Shown here piece by piece: positions 32,740 through 42,651 of a stretch of DNA of 64,000 nucleotides (the first letter of the stretch is position 1; every line of letters begins with the position of its first letter). The stretch spans positions 1-64,000 of the forward strand of contig NZ_JARZHH010000022.1 of assembly GCF_029946515.1 (NCBI RefSeq). The letters run 5' to 3'. The notes below the pieces were generated by a model that saw only the letters and a list, made by a program, of their open reading frames with translations, was not told the DNA's origin and made no database searches. Both the position numbers and the translations under genes were made by a program. Origin of the DNA: Polyangium sp. 6x1 (GTDB lineage: Bacteria > Myxococcota_A > Polyangia > Polyangiales > Polyangiaceae).

Positions 32740-35349
32740 TCAAAGCCGCGGATCGACAGGCTCGCTTTCCAGTGCCAGGATCGCGAACACGCATTCGTGC
32801 ACGCGGCGCAAAGGCTCGCCCCGGACGAAACGCTCGAGCGCCTCGACGCCGAGCGCGAGCTCCCGGAGCGCGAGGGAACGTTTCGCGCCGAGGCCACGAT
32901 TGCGGAGACGCGAGAGGTTCTCGGGCAGATCGTATTCGGGCCCGTAAATGATCCGGAGATACTCGCGGCCGCGGCATTTCACGGCCGGCTGCACGAGTCC
33001 GCGTTTGCCCCGCGCGAGGAAGGACATGGGCTTGACGACCATCCCCTCGCCGCCGCTCGCGGTGAGCTCCTCCCACCACGCCGCGCCCGCCCGCTCGCTC
33101 TCCTCGTCCCCGAGCGTGACTTCCACGTGCCGCGTCGCCACGAGCACCTGCCCGTCCGCCTCGGCGAGCCGCGCGGCGATTCCGAGGTGGAAAGGATGGT
33201 CCCGATCGACGAACACGTGTCCCTCGGCCGCGAGCAGATGAAACGGCGCGACGCGATAATCCTCGATACGCTCGACGGGCCAGCAGTAACGTCGATACGC
33301 GTCGACGTAGAGCGAGGCGGCCCGCGCGCGATCGTGCATGCGGGAGAGCATCTCGTCCGCCTCGATCCCGCGCGCCTTCGCCTGCGCGAGCGCCTCGATC
33401 GCGGTCCCGAGCGCGGACCGGCTCGCGCTGCCCACGGGCGCATATTGCACCCGGACGAGCGCCTGTGCCTTCGCCGACCACGGCATGATCTCGGCGTCGA
33501 GCACGAAAAAGCCGCCAAGCTCCTCGAAAAGCCCGCTCGCCTCGGCCGCGCGCCGCACCCGCGAAAGGAGCGCCTCTTCGAGCGCCGCGTCGTCGAAGAA
33601 CGGACGGCCCGTGCGCGTGTACACGACGCCCGTCCGGCCGTCCGTCGTGCCAAACCGCTTCTTCGCCGTCGCCTCGTCCCGGCACACGACGATCACGGCC
33701 CGCGAGCCCATGTGTTTTTCTTCGCAGATGACCCGCGGGACCTCGTTCCGCCGGAAATACGCGAATGCCTCGGCCGGGTGCTCCAGCGTGCCCGGGAGAT
33801 CACTCGTCTCGGTCGGCGACATCGTCGGCGGCAGGTAAACGAGCCAGCGCGGATCGACCGCGAACCGGCTCATGGCTTCGAGCGCCGCCGCCGCGTTCTC
33901 CTCGCGCACCGAGACATACCGCGCGAGGCGCGTGCTCACGGGCCGCTTGCCGATCACGTCGTCGAGATCGAGCGTGTCGTCATACTCCTGCTGCGCTGTA
34001 CGGCCATCCTCCGGCGCCACGGCGACCAGCGGCTTCTTCGGCTCGCAATATTGACGCGCCGCCGGCACGCTGACGAGCTCCCGCTCGGGATACCGCAGCG
34101 CCGTGAGCGCGCCGCCGAACACGCAGCCCGTATCGATGCAGATCGTGTTGTTCAGCCAATCCGCCGTCGGGACCGGCGTGTGCCCATACACGACCGTCGC
34201 GCGGCCGCGATACTCGGCCGCCCAGTTGTGCCGCACGGGCAAACCATAGTCGTCCGTCTCGCCCGTCGTGTCGCCATAAAGACCGAACTCGCGCACCCCG
34301 CCCGAGGAGCGCCCCTGCATCGACGCCTTCATGCCGGCGTGCGCGACGCAGAGCCGGCCCTCGTCGAGCACGTAATGGCTGACGAGATCGTCGATGAAAC
34401 GCGCGAGCTCCGCCTGGAACGCCTCCGTCGTGTTCGCGAGCTCGGCGAGCGTCTCGGCGAGCCCATGCATGATCGTGACCTGCTTGCCGCGGAGCACCCG
34501 CAGCAGCTTCACCTCGTGGTTGCCCGGCACGCAGAGCGCAGCGCCGCTCTGCACGGCCGTCATGACGAGACGCAGCACGTCCACGATGCGCGGGCCGCGA
34601 TCGACGAGATCCCCGAGGAACACGAGGCGCCGTCCCGGCGGCGGCGTCACGCGCACCCCGTGCGACCCCGCGGCCGGATCCCATTCGACCCTGTAGCCGA
34701 GATCCTCCAGCAACGCTTCGAGCTCGTCGCAGCAGCCGTGCACGTCGCCGATGATGTCGAAGGGCCCGTGATCGTCGCGCCGATCGGTCCAGAGGCGCGT
34801 GCGCTCGACGGTGACGCCCTCGATCTCCTCGGGCTTGCGCAGCACGTGCACGACGCGGATGCCCTCGCGCTCGATCCCGCGCAGCGACGCCCTTAGATCC
34901 TGCGATTGCCGCCGCACCACGTGGGCCGGGACGTTGCGATCCGTGCGCGTCTCGTTCCGCTCGACGCAGACCCGCTCGCCCACGTCGAACGCGATCCCCG
35001 TCGCGAAAACATGGTGCTTGCGCGCGATCGCCACGAGCGGCTTGCGGAACTCGGGCCGCACGTTCGTCGCGTCGACGACGACGAGCTTGCCCGCCTCGAG
35101 GCGTTTGTCCACGACGAGGTGCAGCACCTCGAACGCCGACGCCGACGCGCTCTGATCGTTCTCGTCATCCGAGACCATCGCGCGAAACATGTCGGACGAG
35201 ACGACCTCGGTCGGCGCGAAATGCCGCCGCGCGAACGTGCTCTTGCCCGAGCCCGACGCGCCGAGCAAGAGGACGAGGCTCGGCGCCGGCAGAGAGATCG
35301 TGGGGCCTTTCGCCGTAGCCGCCTCCGCGACCGGAGCTTCCGTGCTCAT
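32740..35349 (-). CDS. pnkp: Bacterial RNA repair polynucleotide kinase-phosphatase-ligase
   Basis: The 869-residue product is a three-domain Pnkp, nearly identical in size to the Clostridium thermocellum enzyme (870). It has an N-terminal 5' kinase with P-loop GASGSGKST (30-38), a central metallophosphoesterase with GDVHGCCDEL (201-210), GDLVDRGP and GNHE, and a C-terminal adenylyltransferase with Lys545 in CEEKHMGSR. Together with Hen1 it repairs tRNAs and other RNAs cut by ribotoxins. All active-site motifs are intact. Its ATG overlaps the hen1 stop (ATGA), so the pair is translationally coupled. Confidence 0.95.
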   Translation of the reverse strand: MSTEAPVAEAATAKGPTISLPAPSLVLLLGASGSGKSTFARRHFAPTEVVSSDMFRAMVSDDENDQSASASAFEVLHLVVDKRLEAGKLVVVDATNVRPEFRKPLVAIARKHHVFATGIAFDVGERVCVERNETRTDRNVPAHVVRRQSQDLRASLRGIEREGIRVVHVLRKPEEIEGVTVERTRLWTDRRDDHGPFDIIGDVHGCCDELEALLEDLGYRVEWDPAAGSHGVRVTPPPGRRLVFLGDLVDRGPRIVDVLRLVMTAVQSGAALCVPGNHEVKLLRVLRGKQVTIMHGLAETLAELANTTEAFQAELARFIDDLVSHYVLDEGRLCVAHAGMKASMQGRSSGGVREFGLYGDTTGETDDYGLPVRHNWAAEYRGRATVVYGHTPVPTADWLNNTICIDTGCVFGGALTALRYPERELVSVPAARQYCEPKKPLVAVAPEDGRTAQQEYDDTLDLDDVIGKRPVSTRLARYVSVREENAAAALEAMSRFAVDPRWLVYLPPTMSPTETSDLPGTLEHPAEAFAYFRRNEVPRVICEEKHMGSRAVIVVCRDEATAKKRFGTTDGRTGVVYTRTGRPFFDDAALEEALLSRVRRAAEASGLFEELGGFFVLDAEIMPWSAKAQALVRVQYAPVGSASRSALGTAIEALAQAKARGIEADEMLSRMHDRARAASLYVDAYRRYCWPVERIEDYRVAPFHLLAAEGHVFVDRDHPFHLGIAARLAEADGQVLVATRHVEVTLGDEESERAGAAWWEELTASGGEGMVVKPMSFLARGKRGLVQPAVKCRGREYLRIIYGPEYDLPENLSRLRNRGLGAKRSLALRELALGVEALERFVRGEPLRRVHECVFAILALESEPVDPRL

Positions 35350-36743
35350 CGGGAGAACACCGCCATCTGCGTGGGAGAACCGAGGGTTTCATTCACCGGC
35401 CCGATGGGAGCGAACCGGACGGCATATCCATGGCGCTCCGCGACGCCGCGCGCCCACGCCTCGAATTCGGCGCGCGTCCATTCGAAGCGGTGATCTTTGT
35501 GGCGCATGTGGCCCGCGGGGAGCGAGGAAAACACGACGTTGTATTCGGCGTTCGGCGTGGTCACGACGACGACGCGCGGGCGCGCATGCTCGAAGACCGA
35601 GCGTTCGAGCGCGCCGAGGCGCGAGAGCGGCAGGTGCTCGATGACCTCCACGAGCGCAGCCGCGTCGAAGCCCGAGAGACGCGCGTCGCGGTAGAGCAAG
35701 GAGCCGTGCAGGAGCTCGATCCGCTCGGATTTCCGGCCGCCGTGCCGATCGAGCTTCAGCCGCTCCGAGGCCACGTCGAGCGCGCGCTGCGAGACGTCGA
35801 GCCCCACGAGCCGCTCGAACGCCCTGTAACGCACGAGCTTCGCGAGCAGCTTGCCCTCCCCGCAGCCGAGATCGACCACCGCCTTCGCGCCTTCCTCCGA
35901 GAGCACCTTCGTCACGGCCTCGATCCGGGCCTCGTCGAGCCGCACGGGCGCCTCGATCGCGGCCTCCTCCTCGGCGTGCGCCTCGGCCTCCGCGTCGGGA
36001 TGCTTGGCCTCGCCCGAGACGAGCCTGTCGAGCGCGGCGCGCGCGAGCCGCGCCCGATGCTTCAAATACCGCCGCGCGATGAGCTCCTTTTCGGGGTGCG
36101 TCGCGAGCCACCCCTCGCCGTGATGGACGAGCTTCTCCACCTCGTCGTCGCCGACCCAGTAATGCTTGTCGTCGTCGAGCACGGGGACGAGCACGTACAC
36201 GTGCGAGAGCAGCTCCGAGAGCGGGCACGCCTTGCGCAGGCGGACGTCGTGGTGCGCGCCCTCGCCCCACGCAGGAAAACGCTCGTCGAGCGGCAAACGC
36301 GACGCCGTGACCTCGTATCCGAGCGGCTCGAACAGCGCGCGCAAGAGCGCCGCGCCGCCGCGGCACGGCACCGCGGAGAGCGTCGCTTCGAGCGGGATCG
36401 ACGCTTGCGCGAGCTCCGGCCGATCCTTGCAGCGCCCCGCGAGCGCCGAGCCGAGCACCTGCGCGATCGCCACGCTGAGGAACGACGACGCGGCGTAAGG
36501 CCTATCGTTCACATACTGATCCACGAGCCCGCCCTCGGACGAACCGGGCCGGCCGCGCACGAGCGCGACCGGATCGAGGTCGACGAGCAGCGCGGCCGTC
36601 ACGGCCTCGGCCTCGGCCTCGGGATAAAAGACGTGCGCGCGCCCGAACGCGAGGGGGAACGACTGGAGTTTGTCGGGGTGCTTGTGCAGCAGGTACCCGA
36701 GCCCCGACGCGTGGGGACCCGTGGCGCGGAGGGTGAAGAGCAT
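35346..36743 (-). CDS. hen1: 3'-terminal RNA ribose 2'-O-methyltransferase Hen1
   Basis: Bacterial Hen1 2'-O-methylates the 3' end at the break before Pnkp seals it, protecting RNA from renewed cleavage. The 465-residue product has an N-terminal Pnkp-partner domain and a C-terminal SAM domain (VVDLGCGEGKLL). The Mn-binding residues are Glu366, Glu369 and His370 in EVIEHL and His418 in MRHKDHRF, the same numbering as in C. thermocellum Hen1. It is the first gene of the RNA repair operon hen1-pnkp. Confidence 0.95.
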   Translation of the reverse strand: MLFTLRATGPHASGLGYLLHKHPDKLQSFPLAFGRAHVFYPEAEAEAVTAALLVDLDPVALVRGRPGSSEGGLVDQYVNDRPYAASSFLSVAIAQVLGSALAGRCKDRPELAQASIPLEATLSAVPCRGGAALLRALFEPLGYEVTASRLPLDERFPAWGEGAHHDVRLRKACPLSELLSHVYVLVPVLDDDKHYWVGDDEVEKLVHHGEGWLATHPEKELIARRYLKHRARLARAALDRLVSGEAKHPDAEAEAHAEEEAAIEAPVRLDEARIEAVTKVLSEEGAKAVVDLGCGEGKLLAKLVRYRAFERLVGLDVSQRALDVASERLKLDRHGGRKSERIELLHGSLLYRDARLSGFDAAALVEVIEHLPLSRLGALERSVFEHARPRVVVVTTPNAEYNVVFSSLPAGHMRHKDHRFEWTRAEFEAWARGVAERHGYAVRFAPIGPVNETLGSPTQMAVFSR

Positions 36744-36786
36744 GCGAAGACCGTTCGGCCGAGGCTATCAAAGCCCGGCGCCCGGG

Positions 36787-39093
36787 TCACCCCTCGATCT
36801 CGCCGCGGGAGCGCCGTTTTTCCCGGGAGAGGCGCCTCACGACGAACGCGGAGAGCCCGAGCACCAGCGCCAAAGGCACGCCGCCGCTCGTCCTTCGTCC
36901 CCTCCCTGCGCCCGAGGCGTCGCAGAACACGCCGTTGCCCTCGAAGCCCACGTCGGGCACCGGGGCGCAGACGCCGGGCGTCGAGGTCTCCGAGGTGCAG
37001 AACGATCCCGCGGGACAACCGTTGCCCGCCGCGCCGCGGCAGCCCGCCTGGCAGAGGCGCGCGGGGATGTCGCAAACACGCCCGCTGCCCGGCGCGCCGC
37101 AATCGGCGTCCTTCGAGCACTCGTGCGGCGCGGGCTCGCAAACGCCGAGCGACGCATCCGTGGACGTGCATACCTCGCCATGAGGACAACCATTGCCCCC
37201 CGCGCCGCGGCAGCCCGGCACACAAACGCCCGCCTCGCAAACGGTGCCGCTCACGGGATTGCCGCAATAGGCGTCCGTCGCGCAGAAGTCGTCCGAAGGA
37301 TCGTTCGGGTCCGTCTCGCCCACGTCGACCACGCCATCGTGATCCGCGTCCTCGATCCCGTCGGGTTTGCCGCCGCCGTCGGTGTCGGCCTTCGTCGGAT
37401 CGGTCGTCGTCGCGCCGAGATCGCCGTCGGGCACGCAGCTCATCGAAGCGGGGTTCGTCGCGGGATCGTCGCAGCCGTAGCCCATCTCGGTGCCGTCGGG
37501 CAGGCCGTCGTCATCACTGTCCGGATCGAGCGCGTTCTTGAGCCCGTCGCCGTCCGTGTCCGCGTCCTTCGAGGGCTCGGCGCCGTCGGGCACGCCGTCG
37601 TCGTCCGTGTCGGCGTCGGCCGGATTCGTGCCGAGCAAAGCCTCCTCCGCGTCGCTCAGGCCGTCGCCGTCCGAGTCCGCGCAGCCCTCGTCGGTCAGGC
37701 CGTTGCAATCGTCGTCGACGCCGTTGCACGTCTCATCCGAGGGCATCCCCGGCATCGCATTGCACATCGTGCCGGAAAGCGCGCCGTCGCAGACGAAAAC
37801 GCCCGTCGCGAAGCACGCGCCCACGCCCACCGCGCACGGGTCGCCGAGCCCGAGCCCGTCGTCCACGGCGCCGTCGCAGTCGTCGTCGATGCCATTGCAC
37901 GCCTCGGGCATCGGCGTCCCGGGCTCGACGCTGCACGTGGTCGAAAGCTCGTCGTCCGTGCACACGAGGACGCCCGACGCCGCGCACGCGCCGACGCCCA
38001 CGTCGCAAGGCACCCCGAGCACGAAATCCTCGTCGGGCTCGCCATCGCAATCGTCGTCGATCCCGTTGCACGCCTCGGGCTCGGGGTAGCCCGGCTCGAC
38101 GCTGCATTCGCTCGAGACCTCGTCGGGGGTGCACACGATGATGCCTGTCGCCGCGCACGCGCCGACGCCCACGGCGCAGGACACGCCGAGACCAAAATCC
38201 TCGTCGATCTCGCCGTCGCAATCGTCGTCGGTCCCGTTGCACGACTCGAAGCCGGGTTCGTCCGGGAACGCGTCGCAGTAAGGGTTTTGCCCATTGCACT
38301 GGATCGTGCCGGTCTCGACGCAGGACCCGAGCCCCACGGTGCAGGGCTGACCGAGGCCGGGGCAGGCGTAAATGCACGTCGCGCCGTCGCAGGCGATCGG
38401 GTCGGTCACGAGCCCGCCGAGCGTGAGGGCGCCCGTGTCCGAGATCAGGTCGGCCGTGAGGCTCTGGGCGTTGCTGGAGGTGCCGCAGGCGAGCCGGAAC
38501 GGCGTGAGCGGCCCGATCCCGAGCTCCCCGCGGCCGATGGCCCAGTCGATGAATACGTCGGGGTTTCCGCTGGTGTTCGTGGCGGCCGCGACCGAACGCG
38601 CGTAGGTGCTCGCCGGGTGGCTCTGCAGCAGCAGCTCTGCGACGTCGCCGGGCGAGCCGTTGCCGAGCGGGGTCGTGTTCTTCCGCAGCTCGACGACGTC
38701 GCTGTTGCCGTCGACGCCCACGGCGAGCTCGTGGCTCGCGAGGTTGCCGTCGGTGTCGATGAGACAAACCCACCCGAACGACCGGAAATCCGCGGGCGCG
38801 GCCTGGAGGACCGCGTCGTTGATGCGCATGCGGAAGTAGACGAAATTCGCGTCGCCCGCGAAGTACGCCGCGGCGCCGGCCTGCGTCGAGGCGCCGACGA
38901 CGTCGCGCCCCGTGGCCGCGTCCCCCGCGGGATCCGCGACCGACAAGCCGCCCCGGAGCAGCGGCTTCCACGCCGCGTCGAGGGGAAACGTCTGCGCGCG
39001 GGCCGGCCCTCCGAAGGCGAACGAGGCGAGCCCGAGCGACGCGGCGAGGAGCGCGGACCGAGCGGAGCGACGAAGGCGGAAGGTCGAAGCCAT
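36787..39093 (-). CDS. Large secreted MopE-like repeat protein with C-terminal anchor
   Basis: The 768-residue product has a signal peptide (residues 1-33, ending GGPARAQ) and a beta-rich N-terminal domain. Four MopE-type repeats of the form CNGxDDDCDGxxDE follow, then Asp-rich thrombospondin type-3-like calcium repeats (DSDGDGLSDAEE, DADTDDDGVPD) and two or three EGF-like Cys clusters. It ends in a hydrophobic helix and a basic tail (VPLALVLGLSAFVVRRLSRE), a sorting-type terminus. It is predicted to be an extracellular, calcium-binding, surface-anchored protein. The specific role is unknown. The start at 39093 gives the best signal peptide; an ATG exists at 39147. Confidence 0.85.
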   Translation of the reverse strand: MASTFRLRRSARSALLAASLGLASFAFGGPARAQTFPLDAAWKPLLRGGLSVADPAGDAATGRDVVGASTQAGAAAYFAGDANFVYFRMRINDAVLQAAPADFRSFGWVCLIDTDGNLASHELAVGVDGNSDVVELRKNTTPLGNGSPGDVAELLLQSHPASTYARSVAAATNTSGNPDVFIDWAIGRGELGIGPLTPFRLACGTSSNAQSLTADLISDTGALTLGGLVTDPIACDGATCIYACPGLGQPCTVGLGSCVETGTIQCNGQNPYCDAFPDEPGFESCNGTDDDCDGEIDEDFGLGVSCAVGVGACAATGIIVCTPDEVSSECSVEPGYPEPEACNGIDDDCDGEPDEDFVLGVPCDVGVGACAASGVLVCTDDELSTTCSVEPGTPMPEACNGIDDDCDGAVDDGLGLGDPCAVGVGACFATGVFVCDGALSGTMCNAMPGMPSDETCNGVDDDCNGLTDEGCADSDGDGLSDAEEALLGTNPADADTDDDGVPDGAEPSKDADTDGDGLKNALDPDSDDDGLPDGTEMGYGCDDPATNPASMSCVPDGDLGATTTDPTKADTDGGGKPDGIEDADHDGVVDVGETDPNDPSDDFCATDAYCGNPVSGTVCEAGVCVPGCRGAGGNGCPHGEVCTSTDASLGVCEPAPHECSKDADCGAPGSGRVCDIPARLCQAGCRGAAGNGCPAGSFCTSETSTPGVCAPVPDVGFEGNGVFCDASGAGRGRRTSGGVPLALVLGLSAFVVRRLSREKRRSRGEIEG

Positions 39094-39165
39094 GAGCGTC
39101 CGGCCGATCGTGCCGGGAAGCGCGCCGCGGCACAAGAGGCCGCTCACGGGTTCGCCATCCGCTCC

Positions 39166-39196
39166 TCGAACGCGCGCAGGGCCCGCGCGCGTTCGA
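39166..39196. repeat. 12-bp inverted repeat between divergent genes
   Basis: TCGAACGCGCGC (39166-39177) and GCGCGCGTTCGA (39185-39196) form a perfect stem around a 7-base loop. It lies between the start of the MopE-like gene (39093, minus) and the VIT-vWA gene (39313, plus). It could be a shared operator; no regulator is known. Confidence 0.5.
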
Positions 39197-39312
39197 GCTT
39201 CATGTCCCCTCCGAAACGGAGAACCAAGTCATACCGCGAGCATACGTCACGCGCCCCGCGATCGGTCGATCTTCCTGTAAGTCCCGACGTAGGACTCCGT
39301 TATGCTCGGGCC

Positions 39313-42300
39313 ATGACATCGCGCGCGCGTGCTTTCCTGGTCCTCCTCGCGCTGTTTTCCGCCCTCGCCCCGAGCGCGGGCGGCTGCGGCGGCAGCTCGC
39401 CCCCTGCCTCGATGGCGGACGCGCCCGCGAGCGCCGGGGCGGCCGCTCCTGCGGAGGCGGAATCGATGGAGGCGGAGTCGCCGCGGGAGTCTCGATCGTA
39501 CGACGTCGACGAAGAAAAGGGCGCGGCGCCACCTCCGCCGCCGGCCGCGCCGGCCCCTGACACGGCGGCGAGGCCCGCGCCCACCTCCGCGCCGCTGCAA
39601 GCGCCGGGCGGCGGCGGAGGCCCGCGCCTCTCGGTCGACGCGAAAGCGGCCGCCGCAGACAAACCCAAATCCGCCGCTGGCTCGGACGAGGCGACGACGT
39701 GGAAACGCGCGCAGAGCGGGGCGCACGCGGTGCGCGTGGAGATCGGCGATCGCGACGCGCTCCCCGTGCGCAGCGTGCAGGCCAAGGTCGCGATCGACGG
39801 CTTCATGGCTCGCGTCGTGCTCGACATCGTGGTCAAGAACGACCGCCCTTCGACCTATGAAGGCACGCTCAAGCTGCGCCTGCCCGTGGGCGCGTCACCG
39901 TATTATTTCGCGTTCGGACAGGACGCGATGGCCATCGCGGGCGACGCCGTGCCAGCGTTTTTCCCGGCGGAGCGCGCCCGCAGCATGGGCGGCGAGCCGG
40001 CCGAAATCCGCTCTGCGCGGCAATCCGCGTGGCAAGGCGTGAAGGAGGCGCGCATGGTGCCGAAGGAGAAGGCCGCGCTCGCGTACACGCAGACCGTGCG
40101 TCGCAACGTGGATCCGGCGCTGCTCGAATGGGCCGGCCCGAACGTCTTCAACACGCGCGTCTTCCCGCTCGTCGGGGGCAAATCCCACCGCATCGTCCTC
40201 GGCTACGACGTGCCGCTCACGCGGATCGGCGGGGACCTCGAATATAGCTTCGATCTGCCGGAAAACGTCGGCAGCAAGGCGATCGATTTCGCCGTCGCGG
40301 CCCCGCAGGGCGCTTCCGTCGACGTCACGCCGGCCGCGCCGGCCTTCTCGGGCCCGGACAAACGTTTCTATCGTTTCGACGATCCGTCCGGAAAAACGGT
40401 CACGGTCCGCATCAAGAAGCCCGCCGCCGCGCACGTCGTCGCCACGGACGCCGCGACGGGGCCGTACTTCGCGGCCGACATCGCGCCGCAGTTCCCGGCG
40501 TCGGCGGCGGCGAAGGGCGAGGAGAACGCGCTCTTCCTCGTCGACACGTCGCTCTCGTCGAACCCCGACCGCTTCAATGTCTGGCTGAAGCTGCTCGACG
40601 CGATCCTCGCGAACAACGAGGACGCGATCAAGCACTACAACGTCCTCTTCTTCAACATCGAGCAGACCCTCTGGAAGCCGCGCTTCGTCACGAACGACGC
40701 CGCCTCGCGCCGCGAGCTCCAGACGTTCGCGCAAGGCCTCGCGCTCGAAGGCGCGACCGATCTCGGCGCCGCGCTCGGCCGGGCCGCGACGGCGCCCGGC
40801 GCCCCGCAGTTCGACGTTTTCCTCCTCAGCGACGGCGCCGCGACGTGGGGCGAGCCCGACGCGCAGACGATCACGCGGCGCCTGCAGAAGACCCCGGTCC
40901 GCGCGATTTACGCCTATCAAACGGGCCTCGCGGGCACGGACGAAGGCGCGCTCACGCTCCTCACGCGCGAGACCGGCGGCGCGCTCTTCTCCGTCACCGG
41001 CGACGCCGAGGTCCAGAAGGCCTCCACCGCGCACAAGAGCCGCCCCTTCCGCCTGGTCTCGGCGCGCGTCGCCGGCGGCAGCGACGTCCTCCTCGCCGGC
41101 CGCCCCCGCTTCGTCTTTCCCGGCCAAACCCTCCGCGTCGCCGGCCGCGGCACGCCCGACAAGGACGCCGACGTCGAGCTTACGCTCGAATCCGGCGGCG
41201 GCACGCAGGTCGTCAAGGCGCCCCTCGGCCAGGCGATCCCCTCCCCGCTCGCCATTCGTGGGTATGGCCAGATCGCGGTCGCGCAGATCGAGGAGCTCGC
41301 CCCCGCCACCGAGACCATGGCGAAGGCGTATTCGATCCACTTCCGCGTCCCGGGCAAGACCTCTTCGCTGCTCATGCTGGAGTCCGAGGCCGATTACCAG
41401 CGCTTCGGCATCGTGCCCGAGGATTTCGCGCGGACGATCAAATCCGCGGCGGCCTCGCGCGTCGTCGAGGACACGCTGGCCCTCTCGGCCTCCGCGCTCG
41501 GCAATCCCAAGGCCACGTTCCTGCGCTGGATCGACGGTTTGCCCACGACGCCCGGCGTGAACCTCACCGTACACGCCTCGTTCCGCCAGGCGCTCAACCA
41601 GATGCCCGAGGAGAGCTTCCGCGTGGAGGCGGCCCCGCTCGCCGTGAAATCACGCGACAAGAAATCGATCCCGGCGCCCGTGCTCGCTGACCTCGCCGCG
41701 CACAAGCTCGATTACGATCGCATGACGAACGAGGCGGAGCGCCGGCGTGCCTCGCTCGGGCCCGCGGACGCGCTCAAGGCCCTGAGCTCGCTCGTCGAGG
41801 AGAACCCCGGAGACGCCGTGCTCGCGCGCGACATCGGCGTCACGGCGATGAGCTTCGGCCTGCCGTCGGACGCGTTCCACCTCTTCCGCCGCGTCGCCGT
41901 CGCGCGGCCGTACGAGCCGCAGACCTACCGCGCCATGGCGCAGACCCTCGCGCGGCTCGGCCGCACGGACCTCGCGATGGCGTATTTCGAGGTCGGCCTC
42001 GCGGGGCAATGGGAGGTGCGGTTCGGCGAGTTCCGCAAGATCCTCGCGCTCGAATACTTCGACCTGCTCCAGCGCGCGGCGCGCGGCGACCTCAAGACGA
42101 GCGTGCCCGAGTACGTCAAGGGTCGCCTGCCCCAGGTCGCCCGCGAGACCCAGCTCCAAAGCGCCGATCTCGTCGTGATGATCACCTGGAACACGGACGC
42201 GACCGACATCGACCTGCACGTGACCGAGCCGAACGGCGACGTCTGCTATTTCGGCAATCGCCAGACGCAAATCGGCGGCCAGCTCACGCTCGACGTCACG

Positions 42301-42576
42301 CAGGGCTACGGCCCGGAGATGTACGTCCTGAAGAACGCGGCGGACGGCAAGTACAAGGTCCAGGCCCATTACTTCGCGTCGGACCGGAACCGCGCCTCGA
42401 CGCGGACGAAGGTGCAGGTGATCGTGTTCGAGGACTTCGGCACGAGCGCGCAGAAGGCGACCGAGAAGGTCGTCACGCTCGAATACGGCAAGCAGAAGCA
42501 CGACCTCCTGGAGATCGCCCGCAAAGCAAAGCCGGGCCAGAAGCCCAAGTCGACGCTGGAGATCGCCGGCCCCTGA
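39313..42576 (+). CDS. Secreted VIT - von Willebrand A - DUF2135 protein
   Basis: The 1087-residue product has a signal peptide with a possible lipobox (LAPSAGGC), a Pro/Ala-rich linker, a VIT domain (about residues 140-300, VRSVQAKVAIDGFMARVVLD onward), a vWA domain with MIDAS-type DTSLS, a middle region, helical TPR-like repeats, and a C-terminal DUF2135/YfaP-like domain (ITWNTDATDIDLHVTEPNGD). VIT-vWA proteins are metal-dependent adhesion or interaction proteins. It is expected at the outer membrane or surface. The gene is divergent from the MopE-like gene and ends before a bidirectional terminator. Confidence 0.87.
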   Translation: MTSRARAFLVLLALFSALAPSAGGCGGSSPPASMADAPASAGAAAPAEAESMEAESPRESRSYDVDEEKGAAPPPPPAAPAPDTAARPAPTSAPLQAPGGGGGPRLSVDAKAAAADKPKSAAGSDEATTWKRAQSGAHAVRVEIGDRDALPVRSVQAKVAIDGFMARVVLDIVVKNDRPSTYEGTLKLRLPVGASPYYFAFGQDAMAIAGDAVPAFFPAERARSMGGEPAEIRSARQSAWQGVKEARMVPKEKAALAYTQTVRRNVDPALLEWAGPNVFNTRVFPLVGGKSHRIVLGYDVPLTRIGGDLEYSFDLPENVGSKAIDFAVAAPQGASVDVTPAAPAFSGPDKRFYRFDDPSGKTVTVRIKKPAAAHVVATDAATGPYFAADIAPQFPASAAAKGEENALFLVDTSLSSNPDRFNVWLKLLDAILANNEDAIKHYNVLFFNIEQTLWKPRFVTNDAASRRELQTFAQGLALEGATDLGAALGRAATAPGAPQFDVFLLSDGAATWGEPDAQTITRRLQKTPVRAIYAYQTGLAGTDEGALTLLTRETGGALFSVTGDAEVQKASTAHKSRPFRLVSARVAGGSDVLLAGRPRFVFPGQTLRVAGRGTPDKDADVELTLESGGGTQVVKAPLGQAIPSPLAIRGYGQIAVAQIEELAPATETMAKAYSIHFRVPGKTSSLLMLESEADYQRFGIVPEDFARTIKSAAASRVVEDTLALSASALGNPKATFLRWIDGLPTTPGVNLTVHASFRQALNQMPEESFRVEAAPLAVKSRDKKSIPAPVLADLAAHKLDYDRMTNEAERRRASLGPADALKALSSLVEENPGDAVLARDIGVTAMSFGLPSDAFHLFRRVAVARPYEPQTYRAMAQTLARLGRTDLAMAYFEVGLAGQWEVRFGEFRKILALEYFDLLQRAARGDLKTSVPEYVKGRLPQVARETQLQSADLVVMITWNTDATDIDLHVTEPNGDVCYFGNRQTQIGGQLTLDVTQGYGPEMYVLKNAADGKYKVQAHYFASDRNRASTRTKVQVIVFEDFGTSAQKATEKVVTLEYGKQKHDLLEIARKAKPGQKPKSTLEIAGP

Positions 42577-42605
42577 GGGCCCGGGGAACGGGGCGCTCGT
42601 CGATG

Positions 42606-42640
42606 GAAAGGGACCGCCGGATCTCCCGGCGATCCCTTTC
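42606..42640. terminator. Bidirectional terminator hairpin
   Basis: GAAAGGGA (42606-42613) pairs with TCCCTTTC (42633-42640), and GCCGG pairs with CCGGC inside. The hairpin lies between two convergent genes that end at 42576 and 42652. The arms end in AAA/TTT, as expected for a terminator serving both directions, though no long T-tract follows. Confidence 0.7.
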
Positions 42641-42651
42641 TCGAACGTGTA

